Shown piece by piece: positions 28,560 through 36,100 of a stretch of DNA of 64,000 bases; within the stretch, counting starts at the first letter, position 1, and each line of letters starts with the position of its first letter. The notes under the pieces are model-generated. The model did no database searches, was not told the DNA's origin, and saw nothing but the letters and a program-made list of their open reading frames with translations. The position numbers and the translations under genes are program-made. The DNA lies in NCBI GenBank assembly GCA_947476045.1, contig CANJNZ010000004.1, forward strand, positions 1 to 64,000. Direction: 5' to 3'. The stretch comes from Chthoniobacteraceae bacterium (lineage in GTDB: Bacteria > Verrucomicrobiota > Verrucomicrobiia > Chthoniobacterales > Chthoniobacteraceae).

Positions 28560-29723
28560 TTACCGGCGGTAGAGGATGGGCTCGGCCCAGATGCCGGTGC
28601 CGCTGGGGCTTTCGGCGCGGAGGGTGAGTTTGCTGATGGCGGTGAGCTGGCAGCGGAGGATGGCGGGGGCATCGCCGACGGCGACGGGGGTGCTGCGGGC
28701 AACGGGGCGGCCGTCGGCGTAGATGGCGAAGGTGATTTTTTGCCCGGCGGGTGTGGTGGGGCCGGCGGCGACGCGGGTGATGAAGGTGGCGGAGGCGATA
28801 GGGAGGTCCCATGTGATGGCGGCTCCGGCTGCGGTCTCGAAGCCGTGCACGGTTTTTTCGCCGAGTTTGAGCGGGGTGCCGTCGAGCATTTTTCCTGCGG
28901 CGAAGGCAGGCTGTGTGGTGCCGTCGGTGCGGGTGGGTTTGATGGAATCGAGGGCGGTGTAGCGGGAACTTCCGGCGCGGATTTCGACGATGTCCTTGGT
29001 TTCGATTTTCATGCCGTCGTAGAGGGCGTGGCGGATTGTGATGCCGGTGGCGTCGCGGGCGAGGATGTCGAGCGCGGGAAAGATGCTACCGTCGGCGGTG
29101 ACGACTTCAAAGCCTGCGGGCTGTGTTTTGATTTCACGGAGGATGAGGGCGTGGAGTTCCTTGCGCTTTGCGTCGAAGGTGCGTGGGCCGAAGATGGGGT
29201 TGACGACTTTGGCGGTGTTCGAGTCGGCGGACTTGGCGGTGCCTTCAAAAAAATCGCCGCCGGGGAGTAGCGCGCCGATTTTTCCGCGAGGGATTTGCGC
29301 AGCGATGTCGGTGCCGAAGGGTTGGTAGATGGCCCACGCGATTTCGCCGCCGGGGATGGTGAGGTTGCGGTTCCCGGCTTTGACGGTGGTATCGGCGAGC
29401 GAGGTGAATGGCCCGGCGATGCGTGCACCGCTGACGAGGACGAGGCCGGGCTGGTATTCCTCGGCTTTGGCGTCGGCGAATTTCGCGCGGAGGATATCGG
29501 TGAAGCCGAGCTTCACAGTGGTCGAGCCGCGGACGACGATGCCGTTGTCGAAGCTGAGCGTGCCATCGAGGACGGTGCCGTCGAAAAGCTGAACGGTGGC
29601 GGCGAAGCCCGAAGCGCGAAATCCGAAACTCGAAACGAGCACGAGGCACGAAATCCAAAAGGCCAGTCGGCGAATTGCGAACCTGCCATGGATGGATGTT
29701 TGAAAACGCTTTTGAAATTTCAC
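28560..29723 (-). CDS. Secreted protein with NPCBM-like C-terminal domain
   Basis: 387 residues. The N-terminus is basic then hydrophobic (RLAFWISCLVLVSSFGFR...GFAA), usable as a signal peptide, although its DNA is a degenerate repeat (29603-29657). Residues ~45-110 contain an SH3-like barrel pattern (VQLFDGTVLDGTLSFDNGIVVR) repeated more weakly around 205-260 (ADGSIFPALDILARDATGITI). Residues ~280-385 resemble the NPCBM galactose-binding-like fold seen in verrucomicrobial and planctomycete exported proteins: KTVHGFETAAGAAITWDL, FAIYADGRPVARS, KLTLRAESPSGTG. It is 27 bp downstream of a squalene-cyclase-like gene and probably in an operon with it. No catalytic site is evident; a sugar-binding role is plausible. 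Confidence 0.75.
   Translation of the reverse strand: MKFQKRFQTSIHGRFAIRRLAFWISCLVLVSSFGFRASGFAATVQLFDGTVLDGTLSFDNGIVVRGSTTVKLGFTDILRAKFADAKAEEYQPGLVLVSGARIAGPFTSLADTTVKAGNRNLTIPGGEIAWAIYQPFGTDIAAQIPRGKIGALLPGGDFFEGTAKSADSNTAKVVNPIFGPRTFDAKRKELHALILREIKTQPAGFEVVTADGSIFPALDILARDATGITIRHALYDGMKIETKDIVEIRAGSSRYTALDSIKPTRTDGTTQPAFAAGKMLDGTPLKLGEKTVHGFETAAGAAITWDLPIASATFITRVAAGPTTPAGQKITFAIYADGRPVARSTPVAVGDAPAILRCQLTAISKLTLRAESPSGTGIWAEPILYRR
29603..29657. repeat. Degenerate tandem filler repeat inside a signal-peptide coding region
   Basis: A run of GAAGCCCGAAGCGCGAAA / ATCCGAAACTCGAAACGAG / CACGAGGCACGAAATCC words. On the minus strand it codes for residues about 22-41 of the secreted protein at 28560-29723, including part of the hydrophobic signal sequence. 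Confidence 0.6.
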
Positions 29724-29750
29724 CTTCGAACTTGTTTCGGATTTTCCGCC

Positions 29751-30803
29751 CTACCGCTGGTAGAGAGGGATGTAGTGCCACGGCATCGCGAGGATGGTTG
29801 TGAAGCACGCGGTGGCGTAGATTTGGCCGACTTCGTGGTCGTCCCAATAGCATTGTTCGCCGACGCGCTTCACGGAGGGGACGAGGACTTGTTTCATGTA
29901 ATCATACCAGCGCTTCCACGTGTCGCCGCCGATCATATATTGTGCGGGGCCGGCGTAGTTGGAGCCGTAGGCCCAGAACTGTTTGTCGAATTTGTGATCG
30001 AAAAGATATTTGCTCGCGGGGGCGACGAGCGGGTCGTCGTAGTGGCCGCAGACTTGCAGCGAGTAAATCGCGGCGGCGGTGCGCGCGTAGCCGGGGCCGC
30101 CTTGTCCGGCTTGATAGGCGAAGCCGCCGCTGTTGCCGACGGAGCATCGCCTCACGTATTCGACGGCGTCGTCAATGGTCTGCTGCGGCACGTCAATCCC
30201 ACCATTTTTCGCTGCGCGAAGGGCGACGACTTGCATCACGGTAACGCTGATGTCCGCATCGCCGGGCCGTGGCTGATAGCGCCAGCCGCCTTTGTTTTGG
30301 CCCTTCTCGGTCTGCGTGGTGATGATGAGTTTGATGGCGCGCTGGAGTTTTTCGCGGATGGCCGGGCTGCGCGTTTCTCCGTAAAGCTCGCCGAGTGCGA
30401 TGGTGGCGATGCCGTGGTTATACATGTATTTGCCACCGTCCACGCCGCGGAATTGTCCGTCCACACCGAGCTGATCGAGCAGGAACTCCATGCCGCTTTT
30501 CACCTGCTTGGCGTATTCGCCCTGCTCGGGGAGATTGCCCGCAGCCATGTAGGCCATGAGCACGTAGCCGGTCATCGCGACGGGATGTTCGCCCTTTCGC
30601 CCGGCGCTGACGCTCCACGAGCCGTTCGCATTTTGCTGCGAAGCGAGCCACCGCAACGCGCCGGTGATGATTTGTTCGCTCGGTGTATCCACGATCACGG
30701 CGTCCTTCACGTCGGCATCCACGGCGGCTTGTGGAAATGCAAACGCTGTCAGCGCGAGGAAGACGATGAGCGTGAGGCGGAGCATGGCGCGCAAAGGATA
30801 CAT
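29751..30803 (-). CDS. Secreted prenyltransferase/squalene-cyclase-like alpha-toroid protein
   Basis: 350 residues. Signal peptide MLRLTLIVFLALTAFAFPQAA; either ATG 30803 or ATG 30785 could be the start and neither has a good ribosome site. The mature part is made of QW/terpenoid-cyclase-like helical repeats: ALRWLASQQNANGSWSV, GMEFLLDQLGVDGQFRG, AIKLIITTQTEKGQNKGGWRYQP, AVEYVRRCSVGNSGGFAYQ and ASKYLFDHKFDKQFWAYGSNYA. There is no DxDD acid cluster of a true squalene-hopene cyclase, so it is more likely an exported binding or scaffold protein of the kind common in Verrucomicrobiota and Planctomycetota. It precedes the NPCBM-like gene by 27 bp. Function unknown. Confidence 0.8.
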   Translation of the reverse strand: MYPLRAMLRLTLIVFLALTAFAFPQAAVDADVKDAVIVDTPSEQIITGALRWLASQQNANGSWSVSAGRKGEHPVAMTGYVLMAYMAAGNLPEQGEYAKQVKSGMEFLLDQLGVDGQFRGVDGGKYMYNHGIATIALGELYGETRSPAIREKLQRAIKLIITTQTEKGQNKGGWRYQPRPGDADISVTVMQVVALRAAKNGGIDVPQQTIDDAVEYVRRCSVGNSGGFAYQAGQGGPGYARTAAAIYSLQVCGHYDDPLVAPASKYLFDHKFDKQFWAYGSNYAGPAQYMIGGDTWKRWYDYMKQVLVPSVKRVGEQCYWDDHEVGQIYATACFTTILAMPWHYIPLYQR

Positions 30804-30850
30804 GGCGCGCGGAGTTTGGGAACCGCTGAAAATTCCAAGGAGTTTTTTTG

Positions 30851-30954
30851 AACCGCTAATCTACGCTCATCTTCGCTAATTCCGAAGGAGAATGCCGTTT
30901 TGAAATGCAGTCTGAAACACCATCATTAGCGTAGATGAGCGCAGATTAGCGGTT
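30851..30954. repeat. 104-bp element with 30-bp inverted repeats
   Basis: Two 30-base arms (30851-30880 and 30925-30954) are reverse complements with only two mismatches; each begins or ends with AACCGCTAATCT / AGATTAGCGGTT. The 44-base centre could form the loop of a large hairpin. It fills most of the 169-bp space between the ABC ATPase stop and the next gene. It is unlike a normal terminator (long arms, no clean U tract on the minus transcript, T5 only on the plus side) and looks like a MITE or palindromic intergenic repeat. Confidence 0.8.
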
Positions 30955-30972
30955 CCTTTTTGCATCTGCGAT

Positions 30973-31776
30973 TCATTGATGAGCGAGCGCGTAGCGTCCG
31001 GCGCGACGGCGGATGTGGAGCGGGGAGCCGAAGGTGCGGGAGAGATTCGCGCTGGTGAGGACGCGCGTGATTTCGCCGCTGGCGAAAAGGCGTCCGCTGC
31101 GCAGGAGCAGCGCGTGCGTGAATGCGGGGACGATTTCCTCCACGTGATGCGTGACGAAGAGCAGCGTGGGCGCGTTCTTTCGCGCGGCGAGGCGCTGGAG
31201 GAAGGCGAGGAAATGTTCGCGCGCGACGGGATCGAGTCCGGCGCACGGCTCGTCGAGGATGAGCACGCGCGGCTGCGCGATGAGCGCGCGAGCGATGAGG
31301 ACGCGCTGGCGTTCGCCTTGCGAAAGAACGCGCCAGTCGCGCTGTGCGATGCGTCCGCACTCGGCGGCGCGCATGGCGCGTGCGGCTTCGATGCGGTCGG
31401 CGGCTTTCACTTTTCCCCAGTAATCGAGCATCGCGTATTTGCCGCCGATGACGACCAGCTCGGCGCTGTCCCAATCGGGAACTTTCTGCCGCACGGCGCT
31501 GCTGACGATGCCGACGCGCTTGCGCAGTTCGCGCCAGTCGGAATTGCCGTAGGTCTCGCCGAGCAATTCCATTTCGCCCGCGCTCGGCGTGAGGTAGCCG
31601 GTGAGCGCGCTGAGGAGCGAAGTCTTGCCGGAGCCGTTCGCGCCGAGGATGACCCAGTGCTCGCCGCGCTGCACGCGCCAGTCGAGCCGGTCGAGGATGA
31701 GCGTCTCATCGCGATGGACGACGAGGCCGCGGATGTCGAGGACGGGGCGGCGCTGGCGTGAAAGTTTAGGAGACAT
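30973..31776 (-). CDS. ABC transporter ATP-binding protein
   Basis: 267 residues from ATG 31776; an in-frame upstream start at 31833 would overlap the preceding gene by 68 bases. Walker A is GANGSGKTS (45-53), the signature is LSQGERQR, Walker B is VLILDEPCAGLD, and the H-loop is FVTHHVEE. Similar to ModF/YlmA-type stand-alone ATPases: no permease gene is nearby, and the sequence has the VGIVSSAVRQKV insert typical of that group. The substrate, or whether it is a transporter part at all, is unknown. It overlaps the upstream small gene by 11 bases, suggesting coupling. Confidence 0.88.
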   Translation of the reverse strand: MSPKLSRQRRPVLDIRGLVVHRDETLILDRLDWRVQRGEHWVILGANGSGKTSLLSALTGYLTPSAGEMELLGETYGNSDWRELRKRVGIVSSAVRQKVPDWDSAELVVIGGKYAMLDYWGKVKAADRIEAARAMRAAECGRIAQRDWRVLSQGERQRVLIARALIAQPRVLILDEPCAGLDPVAREHFLAFLQRLAARKNAPTLLFVTHHVEEIVPAFTHALLLRSGRLFASGEITRVLTSANLSRTFGSPLHIRRRAGRYALAHQ

Positions 31777-32065
31777 TTGTTGTATCGAAACTGTTCCACT
31801 CCTGTTCAAATTGCTCGGCGGAGACGTGCTCATACTCGACTGGGTTGAAAGTCACGGGACTGTCCACTATAAAACCATAGTTACCGAGCCACGGGGCGAT
31901 GAGGACGACGCGATTGGCACTATCGAGGCCAACCTCGCGGAGTGGCTTGCCGGTGGACGCTTCGGTCTCAACGTGCCACGTAGTAACTCTGTCGTAGAGA
32001 TACTCAGGATCGGAAATCACGATGTAAGCGTTCACGGGAGATGCGCGGGGTCGTCTAATTGACAT
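31766..32065 (-). CDS. Small protein of unknown function
   Basis: About 99 residues from ATG 32065 (MSIRRPRASPVNAYIVISDP); a longer reading to ATG 32104 is possible but would include the duplicated trmD tail. It is cytosolic by sequence, mixed alpha/beta, with a run of hydrophobic strands (NRVVLIAPWLGNYGFIVDS) and an acidic C-terminus (AEQFEQEWNSF). No family recognised. It sits in a small insert between trmD and the ABC ATPase gene, downstream of another orphan gene and a 26-bp repeat of the trmD 3' end, and overlaps the ABC gene start by 11 bp. Its base composition is visibly less GC-rich than the genes around it. Confidence 0.55.
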   Translation of the reverse strand: MSIRRPRASPVNAYIVISDPEYLYDRVTTWHVETEASTGKPLREVGLDSANRVVLIAPWLGNYGFIVDSPVTFNPVEYEHVSAEQFEQEWNSFDTTNVS

Positions 32066-32070
32066 CTGTG

Positions 32071-32096
32071 GGCAGCAAATCCGGCCTGCGCTGCCG
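32071..32096. repeat. Direct repeat of the trmD 3' end (distal copy)
   Basis: 26 bases matching 32428-32453 with two mismatches. On the minus strand both copies read QRRPDLLP; here the reading frame ends a few codons later (TDVN, stop at 32055-32057). The two copies bracket the small gene at 32120-32398. Confidence 0.7.
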
Positions 32097-32119
32097 AGCT
32101 TCATTAGATGCGGTTTTCA

Positions 32120-32398
32120 TTACGAGTTCTTGAGCCACCATTTTTGTGCGTCTGTCATTTCGATCTCGGGTGGCACGTCTGGCGGACCGTGAAGGCGCCA
32201 CTGGACAGCCTCCTCGAAGGTAAGCTTCCGAACGCCGCACTGGGGCACTCCGCAATTCCGCGGATAAGAGCCGTCAACGAGAGAGATACCGTCGACCGTT
32301 CCCATTCCGGTGGCGGTGCAAAGGCATGGGTGATACGCGCAATCCTCGTAGAAATCACCCGGACGTAGCTCCTCAGCATCTTTGTGTGGTGTTGGCAT
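32120..32398 (-). CDS. Small cysteine-containing protein of unknown function
   Basis: 92 residues, MPTPHKDAEELRPGD..., starting 13 bp after the trmD stop. The core is FYEDCAYHPCLCTATG, then GISLVDGSYPRNCGVPQCGVRKLTFEEA and a WRLHGPPDVPPE tail. The cysteines (positions about 20, 25, 27, 50 and 55) and histidine may bind metal. I recall similar short orphan proteins in other bacteria but no named family. It lies between two direct copies of the trmD C-terminal coding sequence, which suggests insertion or duplication. Its stop TAA overlaps an ATG (TAATG) that opens a 21-codon frame holding the second trmD tail copy. Confidence 0.65.
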   Translation of the reverse strand: MPTPHKDAEELRPGDFYEDCAYHPCLCTATGMGTVDGISLVDGSYPRNCGVPQCGVRKLTFEEAVQWRLHGPPDVPPEIEMTDAQKWWLKNS

Positions 32399-32411
32399 GG
32401 TATCGAGCGAC

Positions 32412-33104
32412 TTAACTTTTCTCCGGCGGCAGCAAATCCGGCCGGCGCTGGCGGGTGCGTTCGAGGGCCTGCTCGCGGCGCCAGCGTTCGATGTGGGCGT
32501 GGTTGCCGCTGAGCAGGATGTCGGGGATTTTCCAGCCGCGATACTCGGGCGGGCGCGTGTAGTGGGGGAATTCGAGGAGGCCGGTGGCGAAGCTGTCGTC
32601 GGTCGCGCTGTCGTCGTCGCCGAGCACGCCGGGGATGAGGCGCACGATGGCGTCCACGAAGACGACGGCGGCGATGACGCCATTGGTGAGCACGTAGTCG
32701 CCGACGGAGATTTCGTCGTCCACGAGATGGTCGAGGACGCGCTGGTCCACGCCTTCGTAGTGGCCGCAGAGGATGATGAGGTGGCCGCCCTTCTGGCCAA
32801 GGGTGCTGTATTCCTGCGCGATGCGCTGGTCGAAGCGCCGCCCACACGGGCCCATGAAGACGACGCGCGTCTCGGGCGTGCGCAGCGATTCCACGGCTTC
32901 GAAGATGGGCTCGCATTTCATCACCATGCCCTGCCCGCCGCCGTAGGGGGCGTCGTCGGCGCGGCGGTAGCGGTCGTGCGTCCAGTCGCGGAGGTCGTGG
33001 GACTTGAAAGTGACGATCCCTTTTTCCTGAGCGCGCTTCATCATGCTCTCGCCGAGCGTGGCGGTGGCGATGGAGGGGAAGAGGCTGAGGATGTCTATCT
33101 GCAT
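32412..33104 (-). CDS. trmD: tRNA (guanine-N1)-methyltransferase
   Basis: 230 residues from ATG 33104 ([11 protein letters not shown]), the standard TrmD start. It methylates G37 of tRNAs with SAM. Knot motifs are present: [55 protein letters not shown] and the C-terminal [16 protein letters not shown]. The C-terminus ([13 protein letters not shown]) is repeated 350 bp downstream. It starts 22 bp after a small membrane-protein gene. No rpsP, rimM or rplS is next to it, so the usual ribosomal operon is broken up here. Confidence 0.96.
   Translation of the reverse strand: MQIDILSLFPSIATATLGESMMKRAQEKGIVTFKSHDLRDWTHDRYRRADDAPYGGGQGMVMKCEPIFEAVESLRTPETRVVFMGPCGRRFDQRIAQEYSTLGQKGGHLIILCGHYEGVDQRVLDHLVDDEISVGDYVLTNGVIAAVVFVDAIVRLIPGVLGDDDSATDDSFATGLLEFPHYTRPPEYRGWKIPDILLSGNHAHIERWRREQALERTRQRRPDLLPPEKS
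32428..32453. repeat. Direct repeat within the trmD 3' end (proximal copy)
   Basis: Part of trmD coding for QRRPDLLP; 24 of 26 bases match 32071-32096 in the same orientation. Looks like an attachment-type or duplication boundary. Confidence 0.7.
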
Positions 33105-33126
33105 GGAAGTCGCGGTCCGCGCAGAC

Positions 33127-33516
33127 TCACTCCTGCTCGCTTGGAGGACGGAGGAATTCGAGCGTGTCGCCGTCCTTCTTTTTCTCCCACACGTCACGCT
33201 CGACGATCACATCGTAGGTGCGGTTTTTTTCTTTCACGAAGACCTTGAGGGTATAGCCGGTGTCGGCAGTTTTTGATTTTACACCCTTGGTGCTGACATC
33301 GAGAAGGGTCTCACGATCGCCGGTTGAGGAACGTCCCGTGACGACGCCGCTGATGAGATTGCCAGATTTTCCACTGCCCATGTGGACAATCGCGAACGCA
33401 AGAAATCCGATGACTGCAACTGCGATGATGACAGCGATGATGATTTCGCGCTTCGACATGCCCGACGCGACGACGACGGGTTTTTTCGGGGCCGGCGATG
33501 GTGATGACGTGCTCAT
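33127..33516 (-). CDS. Small single-pass membrane protein
   Basis: 129 residues from ATG 33516, overlapping the stop of the AI-2E-family gene by four bases (ATGA). A Pro/Ser-rich cytoplasmic start ([17 protein letters not shown]) is followed by one helix ([20 protein letters not shown]) and a soluble C-terminal half with an OB/SH3-like beta pattern ([21 protein letters not shown]...[26 protein letters not shown]). No family recognised. Co-translated with the exporter upstream and followed closely by trmD. It might be a small accessory of the exporter, but that rests only on position. Confidence 0.75.
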   Translation of the reverse strand: MSTSSPSPAPKKPVVVASGMSKREIIIAVIIAVAVIGFLAFAIVHMGSGKSGNLISGVVTGRSSTGDRETLLDVSTKGVKSKTADTGYTLKVFVKEKNRTYDVIVERDVWEKKKDGDTLEFLRPPSEQE

Positions 33517-34919
33517 TTTTCTGAAATCGGGACGGGGCTCGTTATGGCCTCGGCCATGATGGTGCGCTCCCAGATGTAGCGTTTCAGGATAACTTTTGCC
33601 GTCGCGGTGAGCGGCACGGCGAGGATGGCGCCTAGCAATCCACCCAGTAAAAGCGACCACAGGAAGACGGAGAAGATGACGGTCACTGGATGTAGACCGA
33701 CGCGCTCGCCGACGATTTTCGGGGTCACAAAAAGACCGTCCACCTGCTGCACGACGGTAAATATTCCGGTGACGACGAGCGGAAAAACCCACCATGCAGC
33801 GCTCAGCGGAACCAACCAGCTTCCGCCCTGCACGGAGGCGATGATGACGGCGGGAATCCAGCAAAGCACGATGCCGATGTAGGGAATAATGCCGAGAAAG
33901 CAGAGGCCGAAGCCGATGAGGATTCCGAAGTCCAATCCCGCCGCTGCGAGCAATGCGCCTGTAACGGTGCCGTTGATGAGACTGACGATGAGTTGCCCGC
34001 GAAAGAAGGCGATGAGGTAGCCGTTGATCTCGGTGAGCGCGGCGACGACTTCATCCTTAAAATCACTCGCTCGGAGCGGGAGATATTTGCTCCAGCTCTT
34101 CGAGATGTGCGGCGACTCGGTGAGAAAATAAAACAGGTAGAGCGGGACGATGATCAGCGAGAGCAGGAAGCCGAAGAAACCGAGAAAGCCGCCGAGGCTG
34201 GAACTGAGGAACTCCCAGATTTTTGTGGCTGCATTCGGGAGCGCATCATTGATCCAGTCGCCGCTGCCGATTTTTTGCAGCAATTCCGCAGGCGTTTCCT
34301 GCGGCTTTGCCACTGGAGCCGGTATTGGCGTTGGCGCAGTGGTGGCAGTTGCTGCTGGTGTAGTTGTAGATGGGGCTTCAGTTGCAGGCTTCGGATCTGG
34401 CGCGACTGTCTTTGCGGGAACAGCTGCCTGCACTTCGGTTTGTTCAGTCGTCGGTTCTGTTTTGTGTTTTGGTTTTGGGACGACAAGAAATTCGTCAGGC
34501 ACGATGCGGAGGCCGAATTTATCGCGGATGTCCTTTCCGAATTTTGCAACGCCCACGCGCACCTGATATGTCATGTCCGGCACCTTCTGCGCGAGTCTTG
34601 CGGTCTGCGTGGAAAGGACGGGGATGATCCAAAACATCACACCGATCAGCGCGAGCGTGGTGACGGCGAAAACGCCGATGACCGCACGCTGCCGGGTGGT
34701 GCCCACTTTCACCAGCCACGAGACGACGGGCTCCAGCAAATACGCGAGCACGCCGGCAATTGCGAACGGCACGAGGATAGGCTGGAGGAAGGACATCACC
34801 TTTGAAAAGGCGTAGATGAAACCGACCGAGACAACGGCAATCGTGGCGATAGAAAGAGCCGAGATGGCTCGCCACATCGTTTTTCGCTGCCAGGGCGTCG
34901 GTTGTTCCGGCGAATTCAT
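33513..34919 (-). CDS. AI-2E family (TqsA/PerM-like) membrane transporter
   Basis: 468 residues with the family topology: N-terminal helices at ~20-80 (SVGFIYAFSKVMSFLQPILVPFAIAGVLAYLLEP), a long periplasmic part, and a C-terminal block of five to six helices (GFFGFLLSLIIVPLYLFYF; LIVSLINGTVTGALLAAAGLDFGILIGFGLCFLGIIPYIG; FVTPKIVGERVGLHPVTVIFSV). The loop at ~150-225 is a Pro/Thr/Ala-rich low-complexity insertion (PKPKHKTEPTTEQ...TTTPAATATTAPTP) not usual in the family. Members export autoinducer-2 or act as Na+/H+ antiporters; the substrate here is unknown. First gene of the run leading into trmD. Confidence 0.9.
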   Translation of the reverse strand: MNSPEQPTPWQRKTMWRAISALSIATIAVVSVGFIYAFSKVMSFLQPILVPFAIAGVLAYLLEPVVSWLVKVGTTRQRAVIGVFAVTTLALIGVMFWIIPVLSTQTARLAQKVPDMTYQVRVGVAKFGKDIRDKFGLRIVPDEFLVVPKPKHKTEPTTEQTEVQAAVPAKTVAPDPKPATEAPSTTTPAATATTAPTPIPAPVAKPQETPAELLQKIGSGDWINDALPNAATKIWEFLSSSLGGFLGFFGFLLSLIIVPLYLFYFLTESPHISKSWSKYLPLRASDFKDEVVAALTEINGYLIAFFRGQLIVSLINGTVTGALLAAAGLDFGILIGFGLCFLGIIPYIGIVLCWIPAVIIASVQGGSWLVPLSAAWWVFPLVVTGIFTVVQQVDGLFVTPKIVGERVGLHPVTVIFSVFLWSLLLGGLLGAILAVPLTATAKVILKRYIWERTIMAEAITSPVPISEK

Positions 34920-35035
34920 TCCTCAAGGAACGTCCTCATTTCCAGCCCTCTCCGCAACACAGAAATATCCCGCGCTCATTATCCTCGATGAAAGGACGAC
35001 GCTGGTGAGTTTTTTTCACCTGCCCTGTGCGCACT

Positions 35036-36013
35036 TCACTCCAGCGGCTCTTTTCCCAGTTGTTTTGTTTCACCAGTGTCTGTCCAAAGCGAAAGTTCTC
35101 CGCGTTCTCCCCGGTAGAAAACTTTGGAGTGGCCTCCTGTTTCGCACGCACAGAATGCGGTGATGCGGTCTGTGTATGACACAAGCACCTCGGTCTTTTG
35201 CAGTGCGGCGTGCATAGCATTGAGGTGCTCCTTTGGTTTCGGCAGATCGCCGGAGCTGTCGCTATAGAGCGGCTTTTTTAAAATGGGCACGCGCATGATT
35301 GCCCCCATGTGCCGTCCGGACAAACCGGCGTAGATCCACTGGCCGGCTACACTCACATGCGACACGCTGAGGCTACCCGCGTTGGCGATGTCGGTGTTTT
35401 GCAAAGCAATTGGCGCGATGCGCGCGCCAACCAGCGTGGCCATGCGCATATTTGGATCGTCCTCGGCGACGAATCCTCCCTCCCACACATCAAGATTGTC
35501 CGTGAAAAAGAAACGCCCGTCATCACCAAAACATCCACTGCTCACGTCCCTCACGCGGCGGCAGAATACTTCGCCAAATACCTTCTGCTTTGGTTTGCGC
35601 GCGAAAAGCATGCCGCCATCCTTTGACGAGCCTTTGATAAACATCCAGTCGCTGATCGGCGTCCCGCGTTTCACTGCCACAAATAAATCGCTCGTTTCCT
35701 TCACGCTCCCCGTGTCGCAGACTTTTTTCACCGCACCCTCGGTGGTCATCACCCACACCGAGTTGCTGGCGAGAAACAACGCCTCGCCATCTGCGCCACG
35801 CGCCAGACCCGTGACTAGAGATTCCTTGAGTGCAGGTGGCAGCGGCAGTTCTTTCAGTTTCCCGGACGCAACATCCATCCGCCACAAGATGCCCGCTCGT
35901 GTCAGCGGGATGAAAGTCACCGTCTTTCCATCGGCGGAGAAAAATGAATCTCCAGCGCTAGCGGCGCAGATGAGCGCTGCAATCGCGACGAGCGGGGCGA
36001 TGAAATATTTCAT
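35036..36013 (-). CDS. Secreted protein, beta-propeller-like, unknown function
   Basis: 325 residues from ATG 36013 (MKYFIAPLVAIAALICAASA), a good signal peptide; the longer reading to 36064 is disfavoured. The mature part shows repeated beta-strand blades such as FFSADGKTVTFIPLTRAGILWRMDVASGKLKELPLP, GADGEALFLASNSVWVMTTEG, SSGCFGDDGRFFFTDNLDVWEGG and VAGQWIYAGLSG, which suggest a WD40/TolB-like propeller. Lies alone between icd and the AI-2E-family gene on the same strand, with 116 bp before the latter. No family identified. Confidence 0.72.
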   Translation of the reverse strand: MKYFIAPLVAIAALICAASAGDSFFSADGKTVTFIPLTRAGILWRMDVASGKLKELPLPPALKESLVTGLARGADGEALFLASNSVWVMTTEGAVKKVCDTGSVKETSDLFVAVKRGTPISDWMFIKGSSKDGGMLFARKPKQKVFGEVFCRRVRDVSSGCFGDDGRFFFTDNLDVWEGGFVAEDDPNMRMATLVGARIAPIALQNTDIANAGSLSVSHVSVAGQWIYAGLSGRHMGAIMRVPILKKPLYSDSSGDLPKPKEHLNAMHAALQKTEVLVSYTDRITAFCACETGGHSKVFYRGERGELSLWTDTGETKQLGKEPLE

Positions 36014-36100
36014 CCACCAAGTCGAGCGCGCGTAGCCAGTGCTGTCACTTTCAAAAAGTCGCAATGCACAAGAGCGCGACTTCGGGCCCTCTGCCCGTGA

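Noticed and set aside
27409-28812. Longer form of aroF starting at 28812
   Set aside because: The extra ~120 N-terminal residues are Pro/His/Arg-rich shadow of the secreted protein gene; the conserved N-domain starts at 28449.
30851-30954. Inverted repeat as an ordinary intrinsic terminator of the ABC gene
   Set aside because: Arms are far longer than usual and the minus-strand transcript has no U tract after the stem.
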